This document shows, piece by piece, positions 1 through 8,472 of a stretch of 64,000 bases of DNA. A model generated the notes under the pieces. That model worked only from the letters and a program-made list of their open reading frames with translations, searched no databases and was not told the DNA's origin. Each line of letters starts with the position of its first letter. Position 1 is the stretch's first letter. The stretch covers positions 3,647,008 through 3,711,007 of the forward strand of contig NZ_SJOM01000007.1 of the NCBI RefSeq assembly GCF_004762045.1, read 5' to 3'. Position numbers and translations under genes: made by a program. Origin of the DNA: Mycobacterium sp. DL99. GTDB taxonomy: Bacteria; Actinomycetota; Actinomycetes; Mycobacteriales; Mycobacteriaceae.

Positions 1-228
1 ACAAACAACCACACCCTAAACGGGAAAAAGAGCGTGGCCAAAAACAACAAACAAAAACCACCAAACACACTATTGAGTTCTCAAACAACACGCCCGAGTT
101 TGCCGCACAGAAACCCCGCGGCTAAAAGCCGCTGAACTCTACCACGGACAGTGAGAAGACCCACCGTAATGGGTGTCTCTCTCGGATTCCGTCTTCGCTC
201 CCCGGCGCTTGTCCGTGTCGCTCTGACC
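1..228 (-). ncRNA. 5' leader of an rRNA operon (rRNA genes lie left of the window)
   Basis: Read on the minus strand, this is the transcribed leader between the rRNA promoter and the 16S gene, which would start beyond position 1. It holds a hairpin GCGGCT-TTT-AGCCGC (118-132), then a boxA-like antitermination segment around 68-90 containing GTTTGAGAACTCAATAG, then a T-rich tract and the TTTGGCCACGC segment typical of mycobacterial pre-rRNA leaders used for NusB/NusE antitermination and RNase III processing. The 16S gene itself is not visible, so its identity is inferred from the leader and from the tyrS linkage. Confidence 0.8.
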
Positions 229-234
229 TGCAAT

Positions 235-263
235 AAGTTACGTGAGCGCTAACAGCGAGTCAA
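235..263 (-). promoter_or_regulatory. rRNA operon P1 promoter
   Basis: On the minus strand TTGACT (258-263) is separated by 17 nt from TAACTT (235-240), a near-consensus SigA promoter. It sits 54 nt downstream of the tyrS stop codon and fires into the rRNA leader; the expected start is near 228. No second promoter as good as this was found up to position 1. Confidence 0.85.
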
Positions 264-316
264 ATCGCCTGGTTGCTCCGACGTTTTCCCAGGTCAGAGC
301 CCGGTCGTCGGTGGGC

Positions 317-1603
317 CTACGCGCCTACGCGCTCGACCCCGGCAATGTGCCGCTTGCCACGTCGCAACACGAGCCAACGCTCATGCAGAAAATCGGATTG
401 CCGTGGTATCCACTCGTCGCTTTCAATGCGAATGTTGTTCACATAGACGCCACCCTCAGCGACATTGCGGCGTGCAGCTCCCTTACTCGCCGCCAATCCC
501 GTGCCGACCAACAAATCGACGATCGAATCCGGGCCGCCCGGCTTCAACTCGGCGACCTGTCCACTACTTGCCTCCCGCAGCGCGGCGCCGAGGGTGGATT
601 CGTCGAGGTCGGTCAGCTCGGCCCGGCCGAACAGCGCCTGACTGGCCAGCTCGACCGCCGTCGTCGCGCCTTCCCCATGCACCAACGTGGTGAGTTCACG
701 CGCCAATCGCCGCTGCGCGGCGCGTTCATGCGCGCGGTTCTGGGTGGAGTCCTCCAGCTCGGCGATCTCATCCGAGGACAAGAAGGTGAACCACCGCAGG
801 TAGCCGATCACGTCGGCATCGGCCGTGTTCACGAAGTACTGGTACCAGGCGTATGGGCTGGTCATCTCGGGATCGAGCCACAGATTGCCGCCGCCCGTCG
901 ACTTGCCGAACTTCTTGCCCTCGGAGTCGGTGACCAGCGGAGTCGTCATGGCGTGCACCGTGGCGCCCAGCTTCTGGCGGACCAACCGGGCGCCGGCCAC
1001 GATGTTGCCCCACTGGTCGGAGCCGCCGATCTGCAACGCGCAGCCGTGGCGCTGGTGCAGTTCCACGAAGTCGTTGGCCTGAAGAAGCATGTAGCTGAAC
1101 TCGGTGTAGGAGATGCCGTCGCCCTCCAGCCGGCGACGCACTGTCTCCCGGTCGAGCATCACGTTCACCGAGAAGTATTTGCCGAGGTCACGGAGGAATT
1201 CGATGGCCGAGAGCTCGGCGGTCCAGTTCAGGTTGTTCTCGACGATGGCGCCGGTCGGGGTGTCGTCGAATTCGACGAACCGTTCCAGCTGGCCGCGGAT
1301 GCGACCGGCCCAGTCGGCGACCGTGTCGGCGGTGTTCAGTGTGCGTTCCCCGGTATCGCGGGGGTCGCCGATCATTCCGGTGGCCCCGCCGGCGAGCACG
1401 ATGGGCCGGTGCCCGGCACGCTGAAACCGGCGCAGCGTCAGCAGCGGCACCAGATGGCCCGCGTGCAGGCTCGGCGCGGTCGGGTCGAAGCCCGAGTAGA
1501 CAGTCATGGGTCCCTTGGCCAGGTCATTGGCCAGCGTGTCGCGGTCGGTCGACTGGGCGATCAGGCCACGCCAGTCCAGCTCATCGAGGATTCCCATGCT
1601 CAT
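317..1603 (-). CDS. tyrS: tyrosyl-tRNA synthetase
   Basis: Class I tyrosyl-tRNA synthetase of 428 residues charging tRNA-Tyr in the cytoplasm. The HIGH-type motif is HAGH at residues 47-50, the KMSKS-type loop is KFGKS at 231-235, and a C-terminal S4-like RNA-binding region (SKGAARRNV onward) ends the protein. M. tuberculosis TyrS has about the same length. I chose the ATG at 1603; an upstream ATG at 1615 is in frame but homologs begin close to the MSMGILDEL start. It lies 27 nt after mpg on the same strand and directly upstream of the rRNA operon, so read-through into the rRNA leader is possible. Confidence 0.95.
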   Translation of the reverse strand: MSMGILDELDWRGLIAQSTDRDTLANDLAKGPMTVYSGFDPTAPSLHAGHLVPLLTLRRFQRAGHRPIVLAGGATGMIGDPRDTGERTLNTADTVADWAGRIRGQLERFVEFDDTPTGAIVENNLNWTAELSAIEFLRDLGKYFSVNVMLDRETVRRRLEGDGISYTEFSYMLLQANDFVELHQRHGCALQIGGSDQWGNIVAGARLVRQKLGATVHAMTTPLVTDSEGKKFGKSTGGGNLWLDPEMTSPYAWYQYFVNTADADVIGYLRWFTFLSSDEIAELEDSTQNRAHERAAQRRLARELTTLVHGEGATTAVELASQALFGRAELTDLDESTLGAALREASSGQVAELKPGGPDSIVDLLVGTGLAASKGAARRNVAEGGVYVNNIRIESDEWIPRQSDFLHERWLVLRRGKRHIAGVERVGA

Positions 1604-1630
1604 GACGACGATCATGCCGCATTGCCGAGA

Positions 1631-2242
1631 TCAATCACTGGCACCGGGCGCGGGGGCGCGCGGGCTGCGCCGGTAGGCCGACACCTCTCCCCTGTCCGCC
1701 AGCCACAACCGCCATCTGCGGTCGGCGGCCTTGCTCACGCCGACCCGTGGGCCGTCGACCGACGGAAGCGGATCACCCAATGTCAAGCGGACCGGGCTGT
1801 CGGCGTCGAACAGGTCAATTCCGTTGTCCTCCATGGTGATTCCCAGGGCCGAACAGAGGTTGCCCGGCCCCCGCGCCAGCGCCGCCGGGCGAATCGCCGG
1901 GCCACGACGGGCGCCGGCCACGTCGGCGCCCTCGCACACCGACGCCGCTCGCAGCAGTACCGCCCCCGCGATGCCGTCGTGCCCGCAGACCACATTCGCG
2001 CAGACGTGAATGCCATGGCTGCGGTAGGTGTACAGGTACCCGGGCGGGCCGAACATCACGAGATTCCGACCGCCCGCACCGCGAAACGAGTGCGAGGCGG
2101 CGTCGGGCCAGGGCCCGTCGGGTGGGCCGCCGTACGCCTCCACCTCGACGATGACAGAGCTGACGCCGCGACCGGTCAGCTCGGCTCCCAACAGTCGGCG
2201 GGCCGCGAGCAAGGGGGCACCAGTCAACAGCTCGGTGCCCAT
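1631..2242 (-). CDS. mpg: 3-methyladenine DNA glycosylase (AAG/MPG family)
   Basis: Base-excision-repair glycosylase of the alkyladenine family that releases alkylated purines such as 3-methyladenine. The catalytic region VEVEAYGG is near residues 32-39 of the chosen frame, followed by the family pattern RNLVMFGPPGYLYTYRSHG with its substrate-contacting tyrosines and histidine. Starting at ATG 2242 gives 203 residues, the length of the M. tuberculosis ortholog Rv1688; the longer open frame to 2335 adds unconserved sequence and would overlap the divergent ABC promoter. It is probably cotranscribed with tyrS. Confidence 0.9.
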   Translation of the reverse strand: MGTELLTGAPLLAARRLLGAELTGRGVSSVIVEVEAYGGPPDGPWPDAASHSFRGAGGRNLVMFGPPGYLYTYRSHGIHVCANVVCGHDGIAGAVLLRAASVCEGADVAGARRGPAIRPAALARGPGNLCSALGITMEDNGIDLFDADSPVRLTLGDPLPSVDGPRVGVSKAADRRWRLWLADRGEVSAYRRSPRAPAPGASD

Positions 2243-2286
2243 CTGCAAGCCCACCCGAGCGATTCTGCACTTCGCAACATCCACCG

Positions 2287-2315
2287 TTGACACCGGCCAC
2301 ACCGGAGCGCAGTAT
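2287..2315 (+). promoter_or_regulatory. promoter of the ABC exporter operon
   Basis: TTGACA (2287-2292), a 17-nt spacer, then CAGTAT (2310-2315). The first ATG (2323) follows after 7 nt, so the message is probably leaderless. The TTG of the -35 box happens to be in frame with the coding sequence and could be mistaken for a start codon. Confidence 0.65.
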
Positions 2316-2322
2316 TCACCAC

Positions 2323-3108
2323 ATGATGACTTCATCGATTGATGAATTCTCCCCAGGATTCCCGGCCGGCGCCGCTCCCCCGGCCATCGACATCGCCGGA
2401 CTGCAGGTCACCCGGGGTGGCCGGCCCGCGATCCGCGATCTCACCGTGCAGATCGCCGGCGGCACCATAACCGGCCTGCTCGGCCCATCCGGCTGCGGCA
2501 AGTCCACCCTGATGCGCAGCGTCGTCGGAACCCAGATCGTCGCGGCGGGCACGGTCACCGTGCTCGGGCACCCCGCCGGCTCGGCACCGCTGCGCCATCG
2601 GGTCGGATACGTGACGCAGGATCCGACGATCTACGACGACCTGCGGGTGATCGACAACGTGCGGTACTTCGCCGCGCTGTACGGAACGTCTGCGGACTCG
2701 GCCGCCAGCGCCATCCGGTCGGTCGGCCTCGACGATCACCGCACCGCTTACTGCGGCAACCTCTCGGGCGGCCAACGCACCCGGGTCTCACTTGCCTGTG
2801 CGCTGGTGTCCGAGCCCGAACTCCTGGTGCTCGACGAACCCACCGTGGGCCTCGACCCGGTACTGCGCGTCGACCTGTGGGAACAGTTCAACGAACTGTC
2901 GCGGCGCGGCACCACACTGCTGGTCTCCAGCCACGTGATGGACGAGGCCGACCACTGCGGCGACCTGCTGCTCATGCGTGACGGCCGACTGCTCGCCCAC
3001 ACCACCCCGGACCAGCTACGGAAGGACACGGAATGTACGTCCCTGGAGGAAGCGTTTCTCACCGTCATCCGGCGCAGCGACTCGGGCGCGATCAACCGGG
3101 CCGACTGA
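2323..3108 (+). CDS. ABC transporter ATP-binding protein (Rv1687c-like)
   Basis: Nucleotide-binding subunit of a drug/polymer-type ABC exporter, 261 residues. Walker A is GPSGCGKST near residues 52-60, the signature is LSGGQRTR, Walker B is LLVLDEPTVGLD, and the H-loop is in LLVSSHVMDEADH. It partners with the ABC-2 permease that overlaps its 3' end and is followed by a TetR gene, the same trio as Rv1687c-Rv1686c-Rv1685c. The start at 2323 is chosen because a promoter ends 7 nt upstream and an upstream TTG coincides with the -35 box. The exported substrate is unknown. Confidence 0.9.
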   Translation: MMTSSIDEFSPGFPAGAAPPAIDIAGLQVTRGGRPAIRDLTVQIAGGTITGLLGPSGCGKSTLMRSVVGTQIVAAGTVTVLGHPAGSAPLRHRVGYVTQDPTIYDDLRVIDNVRYFAALYGTSADSAASAIRSVGLDDHRTAYCGNLSGGQRTRVSLACALVSEPELLVLDEPTVGLDPVLRVDLWEQFNELSRRGTTLLVSSHVMDEADHCGDLLLMRDGRLLAHTTPDQLRKDTECTSLEEAFLTVIRRSDSGAINRAD

Positions 3109-3860
3109 GCCCGGCGGCCTACCTCGCCACGACCGGCCGGATCCTGCGGCAACTGGCGGCCGACCACCGCAGTGTCGCCATGATCCTGGTGGTACCCAGC
3201 CTGATCATCACGCTGATGTACTTCATGTTCCAGAATGCGCCGCACCCGCCGGGACACCCGACGCCGTTCAACAACGCATGTCTGATCATGCTCGGCGTCT
3301 TCCCGCTGATCGTGATGTTCCTGATCACCTCGATCACCATGCAGCGCGAACGCGTCTCGGGAACCCTCGAGCGGATCCTGACCACACCGCTGCGCCGCTT
3401 CGACCTGTTGGCCGCCTACGGCACCGCGTTCTCGATCGCCGCCGCGGCCCAGGCCACCCTGGCCTGCATCGTCTCGTTCTGGTTCCTCGGATTCGACACC
3501 GCGGGCAGCCCCATCCTGGTGTTCCTGATCGCGATCATCAACGCCGTGCTGGGCGTGGGGCTGGGCCTGTTGTGCAGCGCGTTCGCCCGGACCGAGTTCC
3601 AGGCGGTCCAGTTCATGCCCGTGGTGATCGCGCCGCAGCTGCTGTTGTGCGGCATCATTGTGCCGCGCGCTGCGCTGCCGGAATGGCTGCAGTGGATCAG
3701 CAACGTGCTGCCTGCGAGCTATGCGCTCGAAGCCCTGCAGCAGGTCGGTGCCCACCCAGAGCTCACCGCCGTCGCGGCCCGTGACATCGCGATCGTAGTG
3801 GGGTTTGCTGTGCTGGCACTGTGTCTGGCCGCGGCCACCCTGCGCCGCCGAACACCTTAG
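3033..3860 (+). CDS. ABC-2 type transporter permease (Rv1686c-like)
   Basis: Membrane subunit of the exporter, about 275 residues with six predicted hydrophobic segments, starting with MILVVPSLIITLMYF and including the ABC-2 features MQRERVSGTLERILTTPLRR and a final segment before a basic C-terminus. The only ATG upstream of the first membrane helix is at 3033, which overlaps the ATPase gene by 76 nt in another frame; the first 25 or so residues look unconserved, so a start nearer 3109 at a non-ATG codon cannot be excluded. Pairs with the preceding ATPase. Confidence 0.82.
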   Translation: MYVPGGSVSHRHPAQRLGRDQPGRLSPAAYLATTGRILRQLAADHRSVAMILVVPSLIITLMYFMFQNAPHPPGHPTPFNNACLIMLGVFPLIVMFLITSITMQRERVSGTLERILTTPLRRFDLLAAYGTAFSIAAAAQATLACIVSFWFLGFDTAGSPILVFLIAIINAVLGVGLGLLCSAFARTEFQAVQFMPVVIAPQLLLCGIIVPRAALPEWLQWISNVLPASYALEALQQVGAHPELTAVAARDIAIVVGFAVLALCLAAATLRRRTP

Positions 3861-3866
3861 GAAGCC

Positions 3867-4493
3867 GTGAGCACCGACATCGATTCCGAACGAGAACGCA
3901 AACGGCCCGGCCGCCCCGCCGGCCCGTCGGACAAACGCGAGCGCATCTTGACCAGCGCACGGGAATTGTTCTCCCGCAACGGAATCGACAAGACATCGAT
4001 CCGCTCGATCGCGGCCGACGCCGGGGTGGACGCCGCCCTCGTGCACCACTACTTCGGCACAAAGACCCAGCTGTTCGCCGCCGCGATCCACATTCCCATC
4101 GATCCCATGACCGTGATCGGGAAGCTCAAAGACGTGCCGGTCGAGCAGATCGGACATACCTTGCCGTCAATCCTGTTGCCGCTGTGGGATTCTGAGATCG
4201 GCAAGGGCTTCGTGGCGACCTTGCGCTCCATCCTGGCCGGCAACGACGTATCGCTGGTGCGGTCGTTTCTCCAGGAGATCATCATCGGCGAAATCGGGCC
4301 CCGGGTAGACAGCCCGCCCGGAAGTTCTCGCGTGCGCATCCAGTTCGTCGCCTCGCAACTGGTCGGGGTCGCGATGGCGCGCTACATCCTGGAACTGGAA
4401 CCCTTCGCCACGCTGCCGGCGGATCAGATCGTCGAGACCATCGCACCCACCCTGCAGCGCTACCTCACGGGTGACCTACCCGGACTCCCCTGA
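3867..4493 (+). CDS. TetR family transcriptional regulator (Rv1685c-like)
   Basis: 208-residue TetR regulator. The N-terminal helix-turn-helix runs from RERILTSARELFSRNG to VDAALVHHYFGTKTQLF (about residues 25-72), followed by an all-helical ligand/dimer domain. The GTG start at 3867 has AGGA just upstream and lies 6 nt after the permease stop, so it is the third gene of the ABC operon and probably represses it. Its 3' end overlaps the convergent Trm112-like gene by 18 nt. Confidence 0.9.
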   Translation: MSTDIDSERERKRPGRPAGPSDKRERILTSARELFSRNGIDKTSIRSIAADAGVDAALVHHYFGTKTQLFAAAIHIPIDPMTVIGKLKDVPVEQIGHTLPSILLPLWDSEIGKGFVATLRSILAGNDVSLVRSFLQEIIIGEIGPRVDSPPGSSRVRIQFVASQLVGVAMARYILELEPFATLPADQIVETIAPTLQRYLTGDLPGLP

Positions 4494-4694
4494 TCCGGCC
4501 AATTCCAGCAGCCGGCGATGCTCGGCGTCGTCCTCGATGGCGACGGCCTCGTCGACGAGCAGCACCGGGATGCCGTCCTCGATCCGGTATGCCCGCCGCA
4601 ACCGGGGGTTGTAGAGCCAGTCCGTACCGGCCAGCAGCAGCGGCCCGCGGTCCTGCGGGCACACCAGGATGCTCAAGAGCTTGTCGTCGACCAC
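4476..4694 (-). CDS. Trm112-like/UPF0434 small protein (Rv1684-like)
   Basis: 72-residue protein of the Trm112-like fold family: it begins LLSILVCPQDRGPLLL, followed by the typical YRIEDGIPVLLVDEA segment. The classical zinc-binding cysteine pairs are largely missing (one Cys in LVCPQD). Eukaryotic Trm112 activates methyltransferases, but the role of the mycobacterial protein is not established. It lies just downstream of the secreted-protein gene on the same strand. Confidence 0.85.
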   Translation of the reverse strand: MVDDKLLSILVCPQDRGPLLLAGTDWLYNPRLRRAYRIEDGIPVLLVDEAVAIEDDAEHRRLLELAGSGESG

Positions 4695-4703
4695 CAGGTG
4701 ACG

Positions 4704-5249
4704 CTAGCCCAGCGGGATCGAGATGCCGCCACTCGGGCCGGGCTCGCCGCCGCCCCCGCCCGGAATGGGAGCGATGCCACCCGGGAACTGGCCCACCCCG
4801 GGGTTGAGACCACTCTGCTTCGGAACCTGGGCGTTGGACTGTGCCTGCAACTTGCGCTGGTACGACAGCGTGCTCTTGAGGGCGTTGATCAGCGGAACCT
4901 GATTGGGGCGCTTGTCGAGCGCCGCGGTGATGGCTTCACGGTTGGCGTTCGATGGCCTGTACCCCTGCGCACGCAGCTTCATGATGTCGTGGATCAGCGT
5001 CGAGATCTGGCCACCACCCTCGCCCGTGTCGTAATCCTTGGCGATGATGGACAGTGCCTCGTCGGCGGTCATCTGCGGCGCCGCGGGAGCAGCGGATCCA
5101 GGTGCATCCGCGGCAGGGGTCGGCTGAGCGGGATCGGCGGCCGCTACCGGCGCACCTGCGCCCACCAGCAGCCCCAGGACCAGCACACCGCCCGTCACCG
5201 TTCCGGTGACGATCCGACACCAGCTGTTCGCACCCGATCCCGATGTCAT
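4704..5249 (-). CDS. secreted protein of unknown function
   Basis: 181 residues. The ATG at 5249 is preceded by GGAGG with a 4-nt gap, deciding the start. The N-terminus is a Sec signal peptide (hydrophobic GTVTGGVLVLGLLVGAGAPVA, cleavage expected after AxA near residue 37), followed by a Pro/Ala-rich linker, a helical domain of about 90 residues (MTADEALSIIAKDYDTGEGGGQ...), and a Gly/Pro-rich tail. I do not recognise a family with a known activity. Likely a small exported actinobacterial cell-envelope protein. Confidence 0.75.
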   Translation of the reverse strand: MTSGSGANSWCRIVTGTVTGGVLVLGLLVGAGAPVAAADPAQPTPAADAPGSAAPAAPQMTADEALSIIAKDYDTGEGGGQISTLIHDIMKLRAQGYRPSNANREAITAALDKRPNQVPLINALKSTLSYQRKLQAQSNAQVPKQSGLNPGVGQFPGGIAPIPGGGGGEPGPSGGISIPLG

Positions 5250-5323
5250 CGATCCTCCAGTCGTTCTGCCGTCTGCCGTCTGCCGGAGCCTAACAGCGCT
5301 TTCCTGCCCCGGCACCCCGTCGG

Positions 5324-8300
5324 CTAGTCGGTCGCCGGCTCGTCATCGGGGGCTCCCGCGACGAGTTCGGCCCGGCTGGCCGACGTCATTTTCTTGTACG
5401 TACCTGTATCGGCATCGAAGTACCAGCAGTTACGGCGGCCCGGTTTCGGGATGCCCGCCGCCCGCAGCGGACCGACGAGCGGGCGGTATGAGGCGCCGAG
5501 TTCCATGTCGGCCACCACGTGCACCACGTCGGGCGGGTTACCCGCGGCCAGATCGTCCAGCGCGTGGGTGAGATCGGCCGTCGGGACGCTGCCGCCCGGA
5601 CGCAGCGCCAGCGCCGTCACCGCCAGTTGCCGGCCGCCCTCCGCGACGCCGTACGTCACCGACATGTCGACCGCGTCCAGGCGGCCGACCGCGTCGTTGA
5701 CGCTCGTCGCGAACACCGGACCGCGTTCGGTCCGGATCACCGCACCCCGGTTGTCGACCAGCCAGTAGTCACCGTCCTCGTCACGACGGAACAGGAACTC
5801 GGTGGACACCCAGGTGTCGGCCGGCGCGAACACGCCCCGCTTGACCACGGCGGTCGGATCGACCGGGCCGCGCGGGTGAGCCAGCAGCACGCCGACCTCG
5901 TTGGCCTCGGCCTTGCGCACGAAACCCTGCTCGTCCTCCAGGATCAGGTCGTCATCGGCGTCGTAGGCGGCCAGCTCGACGGTGCCGCCGCCCGGCAGCG
6001 GGCGGCCCTTGCTGCCGATCTTGGCGCCGGACACGTTGGCCAGCACAGCCTGCCCGTCTGTGGTGGCGAAGAACTCCACGACCTGGGCCGGCTCGAACAC
6101 GTCGACCACCCGCTTCCACAACCCGGCGGGCATGCCCGAGCCGATGAACAACCGAACCGGGTGGCTTCCGGTGAGCGAGAACGACGGATCGTCGATGACC
6201 TCGCGCAGCATGGCCCAGGTGTAGGACACGACCGTGACGCCGTACTGCCGGATCTCCTGCAGGAACCGGTCGGGCTGCAGCCCGCGGGACAGCGCGATGC
6301 GTGAGCCGCCGACCACCGCACCGCCCAGGCTGACCAGCAGGCCGGACTGGTGATGCAGCGGGGTCAGGCAGTAGACCGTGTCACCTCGGCCGAGATTGGC
6401 CGCCGACGCGGTACCGAACGCCGAAAGCGCCCATCGGAAGTTGGTGATCTGGCGGGCTACGAGCTCACCGCCGACCTCGCTGAAGGCGACGAAGGCCAGG
6501 TCGCGGGCCAGGCCCGGGTTGGGCCGGTACCAGCCGGGAAGCTCGACGACGTCGGGGTCGATCTTCTCCATATCGACGACAGACGCGACGTCGTCGTACT
6601 CCTCCAGGTGCAGATCACGGCTTTCACCGCCGCCGAGGACCAGCACGCGCTTCCCGAGTTCACGCGCCATGTCGAGGTGGCTCGGGTCGGCGATGATCTC
6701 GGACACGCCGCCGAGACGGGCGGCCTCGGCCAGATCCGCCTCCGGCAGCAGCACCGCCACCGCCCCCAACCGCGACAGCGCCGCGATCGCGACCAGGGCG
6801 CTGGGCCGGGTGTCCATCAGCACGCCGACGCGGGCGCCCTGACGCACCCCGACGTCGATCAGGCCGTGCACCACGTTGTTGACCCGGCGGTCCACCGCCT
6901 CGTAGGTGTGCACCCGGCCGTCGAACAGCAGCGCCTCACCGTTGGGCACGCTGCGCGCCTGCTCGCTCATGATCCGGCCGAGCGAGATCCGGGTGTGGTC
7001 GTTGACCTGACCCAACCGGGCCAGCCTCGGCAGCGTCCGGGCCGTCTCGATGACCAGGGTCCTGGCGTTCTTGTTCGCCGTCACCAAGGCCTCGGCCGCC
7101 GAGCGGGCCACCCCGAACGCCATCTCGGTGGCGGCGGTGGCACTGTGGGTGACGCGGGTGGAGAACGACACCCCGCCCTCCGGATGATCGGCCGACTGCG
7201 ATCCCATCGGGACCACACCCTCCGGCATCTGTTCTCCACCAAGCCATTTCACCCACTGCGCCACAGTCGGCCAGGTCTGGGTGGAGGCCTTGGAACCCAC
7301 GACCAAACCGAAATGCCCTGCCCTGATCAGATATTCGTAGACATCCGCATCCGGCGCGGCCCGCTTGATGCCCCGGACCGCGGCCGGCTGACCGATGTCG
7401 TCGACCTCGCCGACCACGGCCAGGATCGGGCAGTCGATGTCGGACAGCGTGACCAGGTCACCGTGGACGGAAAAGCCGCCCGTCATCATCCGGTTGTGGG
7501 CGATGAACTGTTTGAGCAGCTCGGCGATCGCCGGCCCCGACCACGCGATCCAGCCCTCCGAGGACAGGAACCGGCGCTGCTGCTCGCGCGGCAGCAGGGC
7601 CTCGCGGTCGTGCAGCTGCCGCAGGAACTCCAGACGCGACTGTGCGGTCTTGATCGGGTCCAGCATCTGAAACCCGGTGCGGGCCAACCAGCCCGGGATG
7701 TCGATGCGGCTGAACACGTGATCGGCCATGAAATCCGCCGCACCCGCGGCGACGCCGGCCGGAAGGTTCATCGGCAACGCGGCCAGGGTGTCCACCGGGG
7801 ACCCGAAGGCGATGATGCTGGCCAGGTCCTTGGACCGCCGATAGGCCGCGGCCTGGTAGGCGAACATCCCGCCCTGCGAGTAACCGGCCAGGTGCACGTC
7901 GCGGCCCGTGACCTCTTTGACGATGTCGATGGCCTCCGACAACGCCACCACGTGGTCGGCGAGATTGCGCTGCATGCCGCCTTCGACCTTGTCCGGTGAA
8001 CCGAAATCGATCACCCAAGGGTCGACACCCGCGGAGTGCAGGATGCCGACCGCACCGTCGTCGCGCGTCACGTCCCACATGTCGGCCGACATCATCATCG
8101 GATGCACCATCAGCACCGGCGGCCGCGGATTCTGGACGCCGGGACGGACGTCCGGCGGGAAGTACCGCCGGAGCCGGTACATCGGCACGCTCTGGATGAT
8201 CTGGAAGGGCGACGGCACCGAACCGGTCTCCAGGCCCCCGTAGCGCAGCACCTCCAGACCGTTCTGAGCGGTCGCCAGCAACCGCTCGACCGGTTTGGTC

Positions 8301-8332
8301 ACTGCCGAGAAATCCACCAGCTTGCTCCCCAC
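5324..8332 (-). CDS. fused alpha/beta-hydrolase and acyl-CoA synthetase-like protein (Rv1683-like)
   Basis: Two-domain protein of about 1000 residues. The N-terminal half is an alpha/beta hydrolase related to PHA synthase/lipases with nucleophile motif GYSQGG and the late histidine in RAGHFGLVVGS. The C-terminal half is an AMP-binding (acyl-CoA synthetase) fold, including a final-domain lysine segment near GTYKKMTS. M. tuberculosis Rv1683 has the same architecture and has been linked to triacylglycerol turnover. The adenylation P-loop is degenerate (FSEVGGELVAR where TSGTTGxPK is expected), so ligase activity is uncertain. The start is not fixed: GTG 8332 is used; ATG 8380 is in frame. Confidence 0.88.
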   Translation of the reverse strand: MGSKLVDFSAVTKPVERLLATAQNGLEVLRYGGLETGSVPSPFQIIQSVPMYRLRRYFPPDVRPGVQNPRPPVLMVHPMMMSADMWDVTRDDGAVGILHSAGVDPWVIDFGSPDKVEGGMQRNLADHVVALSEAIDIVKEVTGRDVHLAGYSQGGMFAYQAAAYRRSKDLASIIAFGSPVDTLAALPMNLPAGVAAGAADFMADHVFSRIDIPGWLARTGFQMLDPIKTAQSRLEFLRQLHDREALLPREQQRRFLSSEGWIAWSGPAIAELLKQFIAHNRMMTGGFSVHGDLVTLSDIDCPILAVVGEVDDIGQPAAVRGIKRAAPDADVYEYLIRAGHFGLVVGSKASTQTWPTVAQWVKWLGGEQMPEGVVPMGSQSADHPEGGVSFSTRVTHSATAATEMAFGVARSAAEALVTANKNARTLVIETARTLPRLARLGQVNDHTRISLGRIMSEQARSVPNGEALLFDGRVHTYEAVDRRVNNVVHGLIDVGVRQGARVGVLMDTRPSALVAIAALSRLGAVAVLLPEADLAEAARLGGVSEIIADPSHLDMARELGKRVLVLGGGESRDLHLEEYDDVASVVDMEKIDPDVVELPGWYRPNPGLARDLAFVAFSEVGGELVARQITNFRWALSAFGTASAANLGRGDTVYCLTPLHHQSGLLVSLGGAVVGGSRIALSRGLQPDRFLQEIRQYGVTVVSYTWAMLREVIDDPSFSLTGSHPVRLFIGSGMPAGLWKRVVDVFEPAQVVEFFATTDGQAVLANVSGAKIGSKGRPLPGGGTVELAAYDADDDLILEDEQGFVRKAEANEVGVLLAHPRGPVDPTAVVKRGVFAPADTWVSTEFLFRRDEDGDYWLVDNRGAVIRTERGPVFATSVNDAVGRLDAVDMSVTYGVAEGGRQLAVTALALRPGGSVPTADLTHALDDLAAGNPPDVVHVVADMELGASYRPLVGPLRAAGIPKPGRRNCWYFDADTGTYKKMTSASRAELVAGAPDDEPATD

Positions 8333-8472
8333 ACGACAACTCAACCCCGACCCCCGATTGACGTGGTCATCATGGCACAACAGCTACCGGTTCCCGATGT
8401 GATCACCCCGACGTCGGCAGTGGCCCCATGCGATGCCGCTGTCACGGCCACCGGCAGATAGGGTCGGCGGCG

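Noticed and set aside
242..2290. 682-residue plus-strand open frame
   Set aside because: It is antisense to tyrS and mpg; product is Arg/His/Gln-rich with no fold, and both genes beneath it have clear motifs.
2748..4157. 469-residue minus-strand open frame
   Set aside because: Antisense to the ABC exporter and TetR genes, which have the correct motifs and spacing.
6350..7999. 549-residue plus-strand open frame
   Set aside because: Antisense to the Rv1683-like gene; composition typical of an antisense frame in GC-rich DNA.
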